Source of the DNA: Halodesulfurarchaeum formicicum
GTDB lineage: Archaea; Halobacteriota; Halobacteria; Halobacteriales; Halobacteriaceae
Direction: 5' to 3'
Length of the DNA stretch: 64,000 bases
Assembly: GCF_001886955.1 (NCBI RefSeq)
Contig: NZ_CP016804.1
Coordinates: 62,001 to 126,000 of the forward strand
The translations under genes were made by a program, and so were the position numbers. Under the pieces are notes generated by a model. It did no database searches and was not told where the DNA came from. It saw nothing but the letters and a program-made list of their open reading frames with translations. Positions 1 through 9,065 of this stretch are shown one piece after another; positions within the stretch are counted from its first letter, which is position 1; each line of letters opens with the position of its first letter.

Positions 1-624
1 CGGGCGGGTCTGCGTGCCGTAGATCGCGAGGTCGGTCCCACTCTCGATGACGCCGACAGCCTCCCCGTCGGCAGCGACGGCGGCGTTTGCCCCCACGAGT
101 TCGCCGTCGACGGTCTGGCGGTCCCCGACGGCTCCCACGACGGCCAGTGCCGCCAGCTCGCGTGGGTCCGGCTCGTCGACTCCAGCCCGATCCAGGACGG
201 TTCGGGCGAGGACATACGCCGTCCCGGCCCCGGCGAGTTCCCGCCCTCCGTCGAGCCCGACACAGTGCGGGTTGAGATGGTGTTCGATCGACCCGTCTGC
301 CGGCTCGTGGTGGTCGGCGACGACAGGCGTGAACGACCCCGTATCGGCGAGTTCGGCGAGTCGATCGAGTCCGCCGCTCCCCAGATCGGTGAACAGGACG
401 GTCCCACCAGTCGTGGCCAGATCGTCGATCGCCGCCTCGTCGAGCCCGTGTTTGATCTCGACGTCGACAGCCAGCCCGGCCCGTTCGAGGGCCGTCGCAG
501 CGATTGCCGCGCTCGTCAGGCCGTCGGCGTCGTCGTGAGAGACTACCCGGACTGACTCGGCCGCGAGCAGCCGATCGGCGGCGGCCACGGCCCGGTCGTG
601 GAGTGCTGGGACCGGCGGATCCAT
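1..624 (-). CDS. DHH/RecJ-like phosphoesterase, C-terminus cut by window edge
   Basis: The first 208 codons are visible, reading leftward out of the window with no stop. The N-terminal part carries the DHH-family signature: SHDDADG near residue 34 (metal-binding Asp cluster), TDLG near residue 82 and VADHHEP near residue 103, the DHH motif itself, followed by a GAGTAY segment. These are the metal-binding motifs of RecJ-type single-strand nucleases and related phosphoesterases. Archaeal members are called RecJ-like or GAN and act in DNA repair or replication, or on RNA. I chose ATG at 624; an in-frame ATG at 645 would add seven residues. The C-terminal DHHA1 or OB domains that would separate subfamilies are outside the window, so substrate is not assigned. 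Confidence 0.85.
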   Translation of the reverse strand, partial: MDPPVPALHDRAVAAADRLLAAESVRVVSHDDADGLTSAAIAATALERAGLAVDVEIKHGLDEAAIDDLATTGGTVLFTDLGSGGLDRLAELADTGSFTPVVADHHEPADGSIEHHLNPHCVGLDGGRELAGAGTAYVLARTVLDRAGVDEPDPRELAALAVVGAVGDRQTVDGELVGANAAVAADGEAVGVIESGTDLAIYGTQTRP

Positions 625-660
625 CACCCGAGAGTGGGTCGGCATCCGGGATAAACGTGA

Positions 661-1386
661 TCAGTCGAGTTCGGCGACGACCGCCCGGGCCAGCGCCTCG
701 AAGTCGGCGTCCGCCGGGACCACGTCCACGGAAAGATCCATTGACGCCGCCGTCTCGGCGGTTGGCGAGCCGATCGCGCCCACCGTCGCCTGGGCGAGTC
801 CCGTCCGGACCTCGGCCTCGATCCCTCGTTCCGACGCGATGGCGAGGAAGTGCTCGACGGTCAACGAGGAGGTGAAAAGCGCGGCATCCAGCTCGCCAGC
901 GGCAGCCAGTTCGACGGATTCGCCCGCGTCGTCTGGCGTGGTCAGTTCGTAGAGGATGGTCTCGTGCACGTAGGCGCCGGCTTCGTTCAGCCCGTCGGTG
1001 AGGACGGCACTGCCGTGGTCGCTCCGGGCCACCTCGACGCGTTCGCCGGCGACCGAGTCCGCGAGGGCCCCAACGAGCCCGGCCGAGGTATAGGCGTCGG
1101 GGATCAGATCGACCTCGTACCCCGCGTCTTCGGCGGCCTCGGCGGTCGAGGGCCCGATCGCGACCAGCCGTGTCTCGCCGGGGGTCCATCCCGCGGCGAG
1201 TTCGACCCCGGTCTTGCTCGTGAGAATCGTGACGCTCGCGTCCGTGCGTGGGGTGGCCCCAGTCGGTCGGATTTCGAGCATCGGGTCCGGGACTGGCGTT
1301 ACGTCCAGGGATTCGAGCATCTCGATCGCCTGGGCCATCCGCTCGTCGTCCGGACGGAACACCGCCACGCGAGGTCGCTCGCTCAT
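661..1386 (-). CDS. hemD: uroporphyrinogen-III synthase HemD
   Basis: A 241-residue protein starting MSERPRVAVF, with the two-lobed HemD pattern: an N-terminal RPDDER segment, TSKTGVELAA near residue 60, and FTSSLTVEHF and VGAIGSPTAE in the C-terminal lobe. HemD cyclises hydroxymethylbilane to uroporphyrinogen III, the branch point to siroheme, heme and cobalamin. Its ATG overlaps the stop of hemC (ATGA), which points to translational coupling. A much longer reading frame (to 2487) continues upstream in this frame through hemC. That extension is rich in Arg and Gly and is a shadow of hemC, so the start at 1386 is preferred. Sequence similarity between HemD proteins is always weak; the hemC neighbour makes the call firm. 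Confidence 0.9.
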   Translation of the reverse strand: MSERPRVAVFRPDDERMAQAIEMLESLDVTPVPDPMLEIRPTGATPRTDASVTILTSKTGVELAAGWTPGETRLVAIGPSTAEAAEDAGYEVDLIPDAYTSAGLVGALADSVAGERVEVARSDHGSAVLTDGLNEAGAYVHETILYELTTPDDAGESVELAAAGELDAALFTSSLTVEHFLAIASERGIEAEVRTGLAQATVGAIGSPTAETAASMDLSVDVVPADADFEALARAVVAELD

Positions 1387-2453
1387 TCGCGCTTCGCCTC
1401 CTGAATCAGGGTGTCGGCCCCGCGGTCGGCCAGATCGGCAGCGAACTCGCGGGCTGCCGCCGCGTATCGGTTCACCTCCAGCGCCCGCGTCTCGGCGATC
1501 GTCTCGCTCCCGTCGCGGCTGAGGACCTGTACCGTGGTCCTGACCACGTCGCCCTGCAGGGTCGCGTGGATGCCCAGCGGGGCGACACAGCCGGCGCCGA
1601 GTTCCTGCATGATTATCCGCTCGACCGTCGTGGCGATGCGGGCCGGCGCGTGGTCCAGCGCCTCGTGGATGGCCTCGGCGGCGGCCGAGCCGTCCTTTGC
1701 AGCGACCGCCAGCGCACCCTGTCCCGCGGCGGGGACGTGGGACTCCACGGGAAGATCGTGTGTCGGGACCGCATCGAGGAGGCCACTCCGGGAGAGCCCC
1801 GCTTTCGCGAGCACGATCCCGTCGTACTCGACCTCGACCTCCCGACCCAGGGCGGCCCGCTCGATCTCGGCCAGGGAGTCGAACCACTCCTCGACCGACA
1901 GTTCGTCCGGCGCGCTCACGTCCTCGTCTTCCTCGGCCGCCAGCCGCGCCTCGTGTTCGCTCTGCAGTGTGGGTGCGAGAACCTTCTCCAGTCGGGTGTC
2001 GACGTTCCCCCGGAGCGGCTCGATTTCCAGATCGGGCCGGCGGGCCTGCAACTGGGCCCCGCGCCGGAGACTCGACGTCCCGACGGTCGCGCCCGAGGGC
2101 AGTCCATCGAGTGTGTCCCCGTCGGGAGTGACCAGCACGTCGCCGACCGGCCCACGACCGGGCACGGCCGCGATGGTGATCTCCTCGGGCTCGTCGGTCG
2201 GCACGTCCTTCATGGAGTGAACGGCTCCGTCGACGGTCTCCTCGACGATCAGGCGGTCGAGTTCTCTGACGAACGCCCCGGTTTTCCCCAGATCCTGGAT
2301 CAACGCGTCCTCGATTCGATCGCCTCGGGTCTCGACCTCGTGAAGATCCGTTTCGATCCGGTGGTCCGCGAGCCAGGACTGGACCTGACTGGCCTGTCGA
2401 AGCGCCAGATCCGAGCCCCGCGTCGCGAGTTCGAGCGGGCCCTGTGTACTCAT
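1383..2453 (-). CDS. hemC: hydroxymethylbilane synthase (porphobilinogen deaminase) HemC
   Basis: This 356-residue enzyme polymerises four porphobilinogens into hydroxymethylbilane in the cytosol. Visible motifs are the N-terminal LATRGSDLALRQA, the VHSMKDVPT segment, TSSLRRGAQL, RGNVDTRL, and GAGCVAPLG, whose Cys (about residue 289) would carry the dipyrromethane cofactor. The protein is longer than the roughly 310 residues of bacterial HemC because of an acidic insertion near residues 170-215 (EEDEDVSAPDELSVEEW...), a common haloarchaeal feature. It is followed directly by hemD with a 4-base overlap and lies 58 bases downstream of hemL. A T-rich box about 29 bases upstream of the ATG (around 2482) suggests a leaderless start of its own. 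Confidence 0.97.
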   Translation of the reverse strand: MSTQGPLELATRGSDLALRQASQVQSWLADHRIETDLHEVETRGDRIEDALIQDLGKTGAFVRELDRLIVEETVDGAVHSMKDVPTDEPEEITIAAVPGRGPVGDVLVTPDGDTLDGLPSGATVGTSSLRRGAQLQARRPDLEIEPLRGNVDTRLEKVLAPTLQSEHEARLAAEEDEDVSAPDELSVEEWFDSLAEIERAALGREVEVEYDGIVLAKAGLSRSGLLDAVPTHDLPVESHVPAAGQGALAVAAKDGSAAAEAIHEALDHAPARIATTVERIIMQELGAGCVAPLGIHATLQGDVVRTTVQVLSRDGSETIAETRALEVNRYAAAAREFAADLADRGADTLIQEAKRE

Positions 2454-2511
2454 GTCCGCTGCTCGGGGCCCAGCGAGGGAAAACCATTCGTCTCGTGGCC
2501 GCTGGGGATGT

Positions 2512-3846
2512 CTACAGGACGGCCTTGTAGGCTTCCAACGTCTCCTCGATGTCCTCGGCGGTGTGAGCGGCGGTGAGGAACTCGGATTCGAACTGGTTGG
2601 GGGTGAGTAGGACTCCCTGCTCGCGCATCTGGTGATAGAAGACCCGCTCCCAGCGGTCGGTCGCCGCGGCGTTCACGTCGCCTGCGTTCTTCGGGCAGGC
2701 CTGGCTGTGCGGGCAGTCCGGATCCTGGCGACACCCGGCCGAACAGGCCCCCGTCTGGGCCGGCCCGTCCCGGGTGAAGATGACCTTGAACATGCTGTCG
2801 ATGCCCGTCACCGTGTAGGCGGGGGCCTGATCGGCCACGATGTCCACCAGCCCCGATCGGAGCTGTTCTCCCAGGTCGGACAGGTGCTCGTAGACGTTCT
2901 CCTCGGCGGCATAGCGCAGCGTCTCCAGTCCCGCGGTCATGGTGACCGGGTGTCCGGAGAAGGTCCCGGCCTCGAAGACGTCGCCGGCGGGGGTCAGGGA
3001 CTCCATGATCTCGGTTCGGCCCCCGATCGCCCCGATCGGGAACCCGCCGCCGATGACCTTCGCCAGCGTCGTCAGGTCGGGTTCGATCCCGAAGTGACTC
3101 TGGGCACAGCCCAGGCCGCCGACCCGGAACCCGGTCATGACCTCATCGAAGATCAGGAGTGCACCGTGTTCCCGGGTGAGTTCGCGAAGCGTCTCGTGAT
3201 ACCCCGGCTGGGGCATGACGATGCCCTGGTTGCCCAGCAGCGGCTCGGTGAGCACGGCGGCGATCTCCGAGCCGTGGTCCTCGAAGACCGCCTCGACCGC
3301 CCCCTCGTCGTTGAACGGGACGGGAATCGTGTTGGCGGCGAATTCGGCGGGGACGCCGGGACTGGACGGAGCGGCCTCGTGCTGGTCGCCCTCGATCAGC
3401 GTGCTCTCCTGGGCCCCGTGATAGCCGCCCTGCATGATCACGACCTTGTCCCGGCCCGTGTAGCCGCGGGCGAGTCGCACGGCGGCCGTCGTGGCCTCGG
3501 TGCCCGAGTTCACGAAGCGGACCATCTCGATGCTGGGCACGTGGCGTGTGATGAACTCCGCGAGTTCGACCTCGACCTCCGTGGGCGCGCCGTACATCGG
3601 CCCGTCGCTGACCTGGGACTGGATCGCCGCGATCACGCGATCCGGGAGCGAGTGGCCCAGGAGGACCGGGCCGTAGCCGGCCACGTAGTCGATGTAGCGG
3701 TTGCCGTCGGCGTCGATGACGTGGGCCCCGTCGCCGCGCTCGATGAACGCGGGGTAGGGATAGCTCGCCCGAACGGGGGAGTTCACCCCGCCAGGGAGGA
3801 CCGAAAGCGCGCGGTCGTACAGGTCACGTGAGGACTCCAGATTCAT
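2512..3846 (-). CDS. hemL: glutamate-1-semialdehyde 2,1-aminomutase HemL
   Basis: A PLP-dependent aminomutase of 444 residues that makes 5-aminolevulinate from glutamate-1-semialdehyde, the second step of the C5 pathway after HemA (found at the right end of this window). The family's N-terminus [21 protein letters not shown], the NSGTEA motif, the [10 protein letters not shown] segment and the [10 protein letters not shown] lysine region are all present. Near residues 360-385 there is a Cys-rich insertion ([18 protein letters not shown]) that bacterial HemL lacks; it could bind a metal or Fe-S centre, but that is inference. It lies upstream of hemC and hemD on the same strand, so a co-expressed tetrapyrrole unit is likely. 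Confidence 0.97.
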   Translation of the reverse strand: MNLESSRDLYDRALSVLPGGVNSPVRASYPYPAFIERGDGAHVIDADGNRYIDYVAGYGPVLLGHSLPDRVIAAIQSQVSDGPMYGAPTEVEVELAEFITRHVPSIEMVRFVNSGTEATTAAVRLARGYTGRDKVVIMQGGYHGAQESTLIEGDQHEAAPSSPGVPAEFAANTIPVPFNDEGAVEAVFEDHGSEIAAVLTEPLLGNQGIVMPQPGYHETLRELTREHGALLIFDEVMTGFRVGGLGCAQSHFGIEPDLTTLAKVIGGGFPIGAIGGRTEIMESLTPAGDVFEAGTFSGHPVTMTAGLETLRYAAEENVYEHLSDLGEQLRSGLVDIVADQAPAYTVTGIDSMFKVIFTRDGPAQTGACSAGCRQDPDCPHSQACPKNAGDVNAAATDRWERVFYHQMREQGVLLTPNQFESEFLTAAHTAEDIEETLEAYKAVL

Positions 3847-3951
3847 GCTACGGGTTTTGCCACCGGGGGCAATGAAGGTGGTGTTGGTCCGCTCGGCCGA
3901 ACTATTCGAGCGGGATCGTGTCGCGGCTCGAAAAGCCCAACCGGAGTGTAA

Positions 3952-4974
3952 TCAGTCACACAGCTCAATCTCGAACTTTGCCTCGATCGTTCCATTCGAG
4001 CCCATCACGTCCAAATGGGGGAATCGATCGTAAAATCGTCTGGCGCCTTCGATCTCGATTGGGGCCCCCATCGCCCGGATTCGCCCATTCTCATTCCAAC
4101 CTTCGATTGCTTCAGGGAGAATTCGGGGCGCGCCCACATCCGTTCCGGCGACATAGAAGTGAAGATCGTTATCTCCCTTCTCGGAATCGGTTATGACATT
4201 TGTCTCGCGCAACCGCTCTAACACGCGGGTTTGGGCGGCGGTCGAAAACGAAAAGAAAACCGTTAGCCCCCTTTCCAAATTCGGTGGGGATGTAATCGAG
4301 GACAAATCGGCAGTCGAAAACACTGTTTCCTCGCCGCCGTCCATTGGGACACGCCCCTGAATGAGATCCTCCCCGACGACATCGGTCATCTGGCTCACGC
4401 CATCGATCGTTGCAGTCGCTTCTATCGGCTCGGGGGGCTCGGGCCAACCAACCCTCGAAGTGGACTCCTCGTGGAGGGTTTGACTTTGTAGCCAGGCCGC
4501 TAGTTGGTCAAAGTACGCCGTGACTGATCTGATCGGTTGCCCTGCTCTAGCTGCAACAAACTCCGACGATTCGAAAAACTCCGCCCGGAGATCTCGGGCC
4601 GAACTCACATTCGGGGGCACTTTCACAACGAAAAACGTCGTGGATCCCGCCTCGAACTTCTCGATTTCGACGTTGACAGAGCTTTCACTCGCCGATTGGG
4701 AGACGTGTGATTTGATCTCTGCTGCGAGGTCCTCAGATTTGCTTATCGCATGTGTTCCGGTCGTTTCAAGCCTGAATATGCCATCAGTATCGTACGCTGT
4801 ACAGTCCACTGATTGCACGACCTCTCTTTGTGGTTCGACCGCCGCTTTGAGATCCGATGGGCTATCGCTTTCTTCGGTCGGTGATGTACGTTCCCCCGTG
4901 GTCGAACAACCAGCGGCCATCAGTAGCGACGCCGTCCCCACGGTCGAGAGGAACGCTCGCCGGTTTCTATCCAT
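3952..4974 (-). CDS. orphan Tat-type lipoprotein of unknown function
   Basis: A 340-residue protein with a signal peptide of the Tat lipoprotein kind: RNRRAFLSTVG, a short hydrophobic stretch, then the lipobox LMAAGC with the lipidated Cys at residue 23. A Ser/Thr/Glu-rich linker follows, so it should be anchored outside the membrane. I do not recognise a domain in the rest. Base composition is clearly lower in GC than in neighbours and codon use is more relaxed, and it sits alone between hemL and hemB, both core genes. This suggests late acquisition. A TATA-like ATATTA is centred about 31 bases upstream of the ATG. The 105-base gap to hemL holds nothing I can name. Confidence 0.75.
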   Translation of the reverse strand: MDRNRRAFLSTVGTASLLMAAGCSTTGERTSPTEESDSPSDLKAAVEPQREVVQSVDCTAYDTDGIFRLETTGTHAISKSEDLAAEIKSHVSQSASESSVNVEIEKFEAGSTTFFVVKVPPNVSSARDLRAEFFESSEFVAARAGQPIRSVTAYFDQLAAWLQSQTLHEESTSRVGWPEPPEPIEATATIDGVSQMTDVVGEDLIQGRVPMDGGEETVFSTADLSSITSPPNLERGLTVFFSFSTAAQTRVLERLRETNVITDSEKGDNDLHFYVAGTDVGAPRILPEAIEGWNENGRIRAMGAPIEIEGARRFYDRFPHLDVMGSNGTIEAKFEIELCD

Positions 4975-5181
4975 GATTCCAGGAGGACTGTCCCGATCAC
5001 TAATATTTGTCGCTTGGTATCTATTGACTCATACGCGATCCCCCTCGCGATCGCCAGCACAGCCGGGCAGCGGTCGGTTCGCCACACGATGCGATGGTTT
5101 TCGGGCCGGACCGCCTCGGTCGACCCGGGGCCATGTACCCGATTCTCCGCGGGCGTCCGAATCCCCCTCTCTGTTCGCGGA
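4975..5181. other. intergenic spacer between lipoprotein gene and hemB
   Basis: A 207-base gap. It holds the lipoprotein promoter (AT-rich stretch near 5001-5010, read leftward) and the 3' flank of hemB. Small open frames here are Arg/Pro-rich shadows. I see no RNA gene or repeat. Confidence 0.5.
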
Positions 5182-6162
5182 CTACAGCCGCCTGGCGACG
5201 TCCTCGGCGAAGTAGGTGAGGATCAGATCCGCGCCGGCCCGCTTGATCGACTGGAGGGATTCGAGGGCCGTCGCTTCGAGGTCGAGCCACCCCTTCTCCG
5301 CGGCCGCGTGGAGCATGGCGTACTCCCCGCTGACGTTGTAGGCCGCGACGGGGTACTCGAAGGACTGGTCGACCGCCCGGACGACGTCGAGGTAGGGCAA
5401 GGCGGGTTTGACCATCAGCACGTCGGCCCCCTGCTCGACGTCGAGGGCGACCTCGCGCATGGCTTCCTCGGCGTTCCCCGGGTCCATCTGGTAGTGGCGG
5501 CGATCCCCGAAACTCGGTGCGCCGTCGGCGGCGTCCCGGAAGGGCCCGTAGAACGCGGACTCGTACTTCGCCGCGTAGCTCATGATCGGGGTGTGCTCGA
5601 AGCCCGCCTCGTCGAGTGCCTCTCGCAGGGCCCCGACCATCCCGTCCATCATTCCGCTCGGGGCGACCATGTCTGCCCCTGCCTCGGCGTGGGAGACTGC
5701 GGTTCGGGCGATGTGTTCGAGGGTCGGGTCGTTGTCGACCGTGAGTGTCACGTCCTCGGGCGCGCCGGGCTCCAGTACGCCACAGTGGCCGTGGTCGGTG
5801 TACTCACAGAGACAGACGTCTGTGATGAGGTACGCCTCAGTCGCCTCGCTCACGCGACGGGTCGCTTCCTGGATGACGCCGTCCTCGGCCCAGGCCCGTG
5901 AGCCCTCGGCGTCTTTCTCCTGGGGTACCCCGAAGAGAATCACGGCCTCGATGCCGGTCGCGAGCACTTCCTCGACTCGCTCCGTGATCTGGTCCAGCGG
6001 GACCCGCTCGTGGCCGGGCATCGAGGGGATCTCGACCCGTTCGTCGATCGTCGCGTCCACGAACACGGGCGCGATCAGGTCCGACGGGGAGACTGTCGTC
6101 TCCCTGACCAGCTCGCGAATACCGTCCTGGCGCAGGCGTCTGGGGCGTCGGGTCTGTTCCAT
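5182..6162 (-). CDS. hemB: porphobilinogen synthase (ALA dehydratase) HemB
   Basis: A 326-residue enzyme that joins two 5-aminolevulinates into porphobilinogen. Family landmarks are [17 protein letters not shown] at the start, LFGVP near residue 84, the [14 protein letters not shown] metal-binding segment, the [18 protein letters not shown] region, [18 protein letters not shown] with the Schiff-base region, and [15 protein letters not shown]. The reading frame could begin at 6186, but ATG 6162 is preferred: a T-rich box lies 22-29 bases upstream, as expected for a leaderless haloarchaeal transcript, and MEQTRRPRR resembles the usual N-terminus. It is separated from the hemL-hemC-hemD group only by the orphan lipoprotein gene. 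Confidence 0.97.
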   Translation of the reverse strand: MEQTRRPRRLRQDGIRELVRETTVSPSDLIAPVFVDATIDERVEIPSMPGHERVPLDQITERVEEVLATGIEAVILFGVPQEKDAEGSRAWAEDGVIQEATRRVSEATEAYLITDVCLCEYTDHGHCGVLEPGAPEDVTLTVDNDPTLEHIARTAVSHAEAGADMVAPSGMMDGMVGALREALDEAGFEHTPIMSYAAKYESAFYGPFRDAADGAPSFGDRRHYQMDPGNAEEAMREVALDVEQGADVLMVKPALPYLDVVRAVDQSFEYPVAAYNVSGEYAMLHAAAEKGWLDLEATALESLQSIKRAGADLILTYFAEDVARRL

Positions 6163-6183
6163 ACCCGTACTGACCGCCCCACC

Positions 6184-6191
6184 CAAAAAGA
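6184..6191 (-). promoter_or_regulatory. probable TATA box of hemB
   Basis: The minus strand reads TCTTTTTGGG here, centred about 26 bases upstream of the hemB ATG at 6162. This spacing fits a leaderless transcript and decides the start codon. Confidence 0.5.
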
Positions 6192-6202
6192 GACTCCGAC
6201 TC

Positions 6203-8308
6203 TCAGTCCGCGGCGACCGACTCGGCAGCGCCGTTTGCCTCGAGTGCGTCCCAGACCATCTCCGCGAGGTCGACGACCTCGATGTCGTCCTGGTAGCCGC
6301 CGGATTTGGCGCCGTCCTCGTACATGGTCATACACATCGGACAGGAGACGACGAACTGATCGACGTCCTCGCCGCCGTCGGTGTCCTCCAGGGCCTCCCG
6401 AATGCGCTCTTCGGCCGGCTTCTCGTCCTCGTCGGGGTCGAGCCAGAGGCCGCCGCCACCGCCACCACAGCAGTAGGAGTCGGACTTGTTCCGGGGCATC
6501 TCGTCGAGTTCGGCGCCCGTGGAGTCGAGCACCGCACGCGGGGCCTCGAACTCGTCGTTGTAGCGGCCGAGGTGACACGGGTCGTGGAAGGTGGCGCGGG
6601 TGTCCAGTTCCGTGCCCTCCAGGGGCAGCGCGCCGGACTCGACGAGGTCCTCGACGACCTGGGTGTAGTGAACCACGTCGTCACCGCGCTCCCAGCCGAA
6701 CTGCTCGTACTCGTTCTTGAAGGTGTTGTAGGCGTGGGGGTCCGTGGTGACCATCTGGTCGTAGTCCACGGACTCGAAGGTCTCGATGTTCTCCATCGCG
6801 AGCATCTCGAAGAGCCCTTCCTCGCCCACGCGGCGGATGTCGTTCCCGGCGTTCTTCTCGTCCTCGTAGAGGATGCCATAGGAGACGTCCGCGGCCTCGA
6901 AGATCCGGGCCAGCGAGCGGGCGACCTTCTGGTTCCGGTCGTCGAAACTCGGGTAGTCACCCACGTACCAGAGGTAATCGACCTCGGTCTCGCGGGCGTC
7001 CGGAATGTCGAACTCGAGTTCCTCGGTCCACTCCGCGCGCTGGGCTTCCGGCTCGCCGAAGGAGTTGCCCTGCTGGAAGAGGCCCATCATGGCCTCCTGG
7101 ACGTTCTCGTCCATCGCGCCGGACTCGGTGAGCCGACGGTTCATCTCCGTGAACTGCGTGACGTGCTCGATCTCGACCGGACAGGCATCGACACAGGCCA
7201 TGCAGGTCATACAGGACTCCATGGTCTCCGGGTCGATGACCGACTCCTCCTCGCCGGAGATGATCGGGATCTCCTCGGTCTCGCCGGCTTCGAGTTCCCG
7301 CCCGTACTTCCGCAGGTCGAGGATGACGTTTCGCGGGTCGAGCGGGCGACCGGACTGGTTGGCCGGACACACCGAGGTACACCGGCCACACTTCGTACAG
7401 GCGTCGTGATCGAGCAGTTGCTTCCAGGAGAAGTCCTCGATATCCGTGGTGCCGATCTCCTCGGGGCTGGCGTCCTCCGGAACGCCCGGCAGGCGAACGC
7501 CGGCCTTCGGATCGCGTGTCACCACGTTCGCGTAGCTCGTGAGCATGTGCACCGGCTTCGCGTAGGGCACCGTGGCGACAAAGCCCAGCGCGAGCAGGGC
7601 GTGGGACCACCAGAGCGGGCGGTAGAGGGTTGCGGCCATCTCGGGGTCCATGCCGAGGCCCGTGAAGACCGAGGCGAGCGCGTAGCCGACGACGCTCACG
7701 GTCTCGAACTCGGGCATGCCGGCACCGACGATGCGAATCGACTCCTGGAGGAACCCGCCGACGCCGAGCAGGAACAGTGCCCAGACGAAGAGGTCGTCCT
7801 CCAGTCGGGTGTGTTCACCCCAGAGCCGGTCCTTTCGGGTCACGTAGCGCTGGCTCAGGGCCATGGCCATCCCGACCACGAAGACAAAGCCCATGATGTC
7901 GGCCATCATCGAGACCGACTGGTAGAAGTCACCGACGAAAAAGCGATCCTGCTGGAGCAGTTTCACCCAGACGTCCATCTCGAAGGCGACGATCGTCGTC
8001 GTCATCAAAAGCGCCAGGAACCCCCAGAAGATGAAGGAGTGCATCAACCCCGCGAAGAAGTCCCTGTCGAACTGTTTTACGTTACTTCCGACGATCTTGG
8101 TCGCCTCCACGATTCGATCGACGAGGTCATCGAGCCGCTCGAAGGGATCCTCGTCCCCCTGCCGATAGCGCTCGACACGGCGGTAAAAGCCGTAGGCGAA
8201 CAGCAGGACCGCCACGATCGTGAGGTAGTAGAAGACCAGTTCCCCCGCGTGGCTGATCTGCCAGAACGCTTCACGCGTGATATCACTTGCCTGTGCGAGT
8301 AGCACCAT
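6203..8308 (-). CDS. membrane-bound heterodisulfide-reductase-like (HdrD/GlpC-type) Fe-S oxidoreductase
   Basis: A 701-residue fusion. The first 260 residues hold about five hydrophobic segments resembling a NarI/HdrE-type cytochrome b domain. Two 4Fe-4S ferredoxin clusters follow ([13 protein letters not shown] and [12 protein letters not shown]). The C-terminal half has two Cys-rich CCG domains, with [10 protein letters not shown] and [10 protein letters not shown] then [11 protein letters not shown]. Such proteins pass electrons between the quinone pool and a cytosolic dehydrogenase or thiol/disulfide couple; partner and substrate cannot be read here. It stands alone, 20 bases downstream of hemB's promoter side. 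I prefer ATG 8308 over longer frames because a TTTTAT box lies 24-34 bases upstream, which fits a leaderless start. Confidence 0.88.
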   Translation of the reverse strand: MVLLAQASDITREAFWQISHAGELVFYYLTIVAVLLFAYGFYRRVERYRQGDEDPFERLDDLVDRIVEATKIVGSNVKQFDRDFFAGLMHSFIFWGFLALLMTTTIVAFEMDVWVKLLQQDRFFVGDFYQSVSMMADIMGFVFVVGMAMALSQRYVTRKDRLWGEHTRLEDDLFVWALFLLGVGGFLQESIRIVGAGMPEFETVSVVGYALASVFTGLGMDPEMAATLYRPLWWSHALLALGFVATVPYAKPVHMLTSYANVVTRDPKAGVRLPGVPEDASPEEIGTTDIEDFSWKQLLDHDACTKCGRCTSVCPANQSGRPLDPRNVILDLRKYGRELEAGETEEIPIISGEEESVIDPETMESCMTCMACVDACPVEIEHVTQFTEMNRRLTESGAMDENVQEAMMGLFQQGNSFGEPEAQRAEWTEELEFDIPDARETEVDYLWYVGDYPSFDDRNQKVARSLARIFEAADVSYGILYEDEKNAGNDIRRVGEEGLFEMLAMENIETFESVDYDQMVTTDPHAYNTFKNEYEQFGWERGDDVVHYTQVVEDLVESGALPLEGTELDTRATFHDPCHLGRYNDEFEAPRAVLDSTGAELDEMPRNKSDSYCCGGGGGGLWLDPDEDEKPAEERIREALEDTDGGEDVDQFVVSCPMCMTMYEDGAKSGGYQDDIEVVDLAEMVWDALEANGAAESVAAD

Positions 8309-8331
8309 AGGGGATGCTCTCCCGACGCCGC

Positions 8332-8342
8332 GCATAAAACTT
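8332..8342 (-). promoter_or_regulatory. TATA box of the Fe-S oxidoreductase gene
   Basis: The minus strand reads AAGTTTTATG, centred 28-29 bases upstream of ATG 8308. It overlaps the alternative upstream ATG at 8335, which argues that the longer frames are not translated. Confidence 0.6.
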
Positions 8343-8559
8343 TCCAAGACCCCCGAATACCTGCGAAACTCGCCCCCTTCTGGGGGAAAAATTTGCGGGA
8401 AGTGTGGGACATGCACACGGAATGGACGCCCGATTCGAGCCCAATTTCGGGGTGCGCACGCCATGTTGGATGCGGCTCGACTCGCCGGAAGCGACCCGCG
8501 GCCGCGAGCGCGCGCCGGTCGACGACAGACCTATGCGGCTCGCCGGACCAAATTTTGGT

Positions 8560-9054
8560 ATGGGCGACCGGACGGCGGAACTTCGTGACCTCTTCGAATC
8601 GGTGACCGGGACCGAGACCGTCACCGAGCGCCAGCAGGACACGCGAGGGACCCTCCGGTCCGAGCAGGACGTCCGGGCGGCGTTGATCGAGGAGATCGAG
8701 GACATGCGCTCGGTGCTGGGCTTCGAGACGGAGCTCTCCACCGCGCAGTTGGCGACGATCGTCGAGGCCTACTACGCGGGCCAATCAGACGCCGAGATCG
8801 CCGCCGAACACGAGGATCTCTCCGAGGCGGCGGTGGCGACTGCTCGCCACGACCTGCACCTCCAGCGATCGAGTGATCCCGACGAGCGAAGCCAGGCAGT
8901 CAGGGCCGAACGCCGCCGGGTCGCCGATCGCTACCGACAGGCCTTCGAGTCGATCCTCGAAGACCGGGACATCGCGGACCGGCTCACGTCGAGTCTGGAG
9001 GCGACCGGGCTGGACGAGTCCCTGGCGGACCAGGAAGTCGACGTCGACATGTAA
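8560..9054 (+). CDS. conserved haloarchaeal protein (resembles 'conditioned medium-induced protein 4')
   Basis: A 164-residue acidic protein with no signal peptide or membrane segment. It begins MGDRTAELRDLFESVTG and is mostly helical. Residues about 62-95 (TAQLATIVEAYYAGQSDAEIAAEHE) look like a helix-turn-helix of the sigma/GcrA kind, so DNA binding is possible. From memory, haloarchaeal relatives with the start 'ELRDIF...VT' carry the name conditioned medium-induced protein 4; the role is unknown and I cannot verify the match. A CCTATGCG box at 8530-8537 is centred about 27 bases upstream of the ATG, supporting this start over the longer frame from 8404. It lies 11 bases upstream of the Cas4-like gene. 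Confidence 0.75.
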   Translation: MGDRTAELRDLFESVTGTETVTERQQDTRGTLRSEQDVRAALIEEIEDMRSVLGFETELSTAQLATIVEAYYAGQSDAEIAAEHEDLSEAAVATARHDLHLQRSSDPDERSQAVRAERRRVADRYRQAFESILEDRDIADRLTSSLEATGLDESLADQEVDVDM

Positions 9055-9065
9055 GCTTAGGGGCG

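Noticed and set aside
661-2487. HemD extended to 608 codons through hemC
   Set aside because: The extra part is Arg/Gly-rich and out of frame with hemC. The hemC-hemD overlap at 1383-1386 explains the true start.
5582-8302. A 906-codon open frame on the plus strand
   Set aside because: It runs antisense to hemB and the Fe-S oxidoreductase, both certain genes, and its composition is the usual shadow of GC-rich codons. No motif is recognised.
8371-8384. CCCCC-TTCT-GGGGG hairpin followed by A/T run in the gap before 8560
   Set aside because: On the plus strand it has no gene upstream to terminate, and on the minus strand the T-run precedes the stem. I cannot give it a role.
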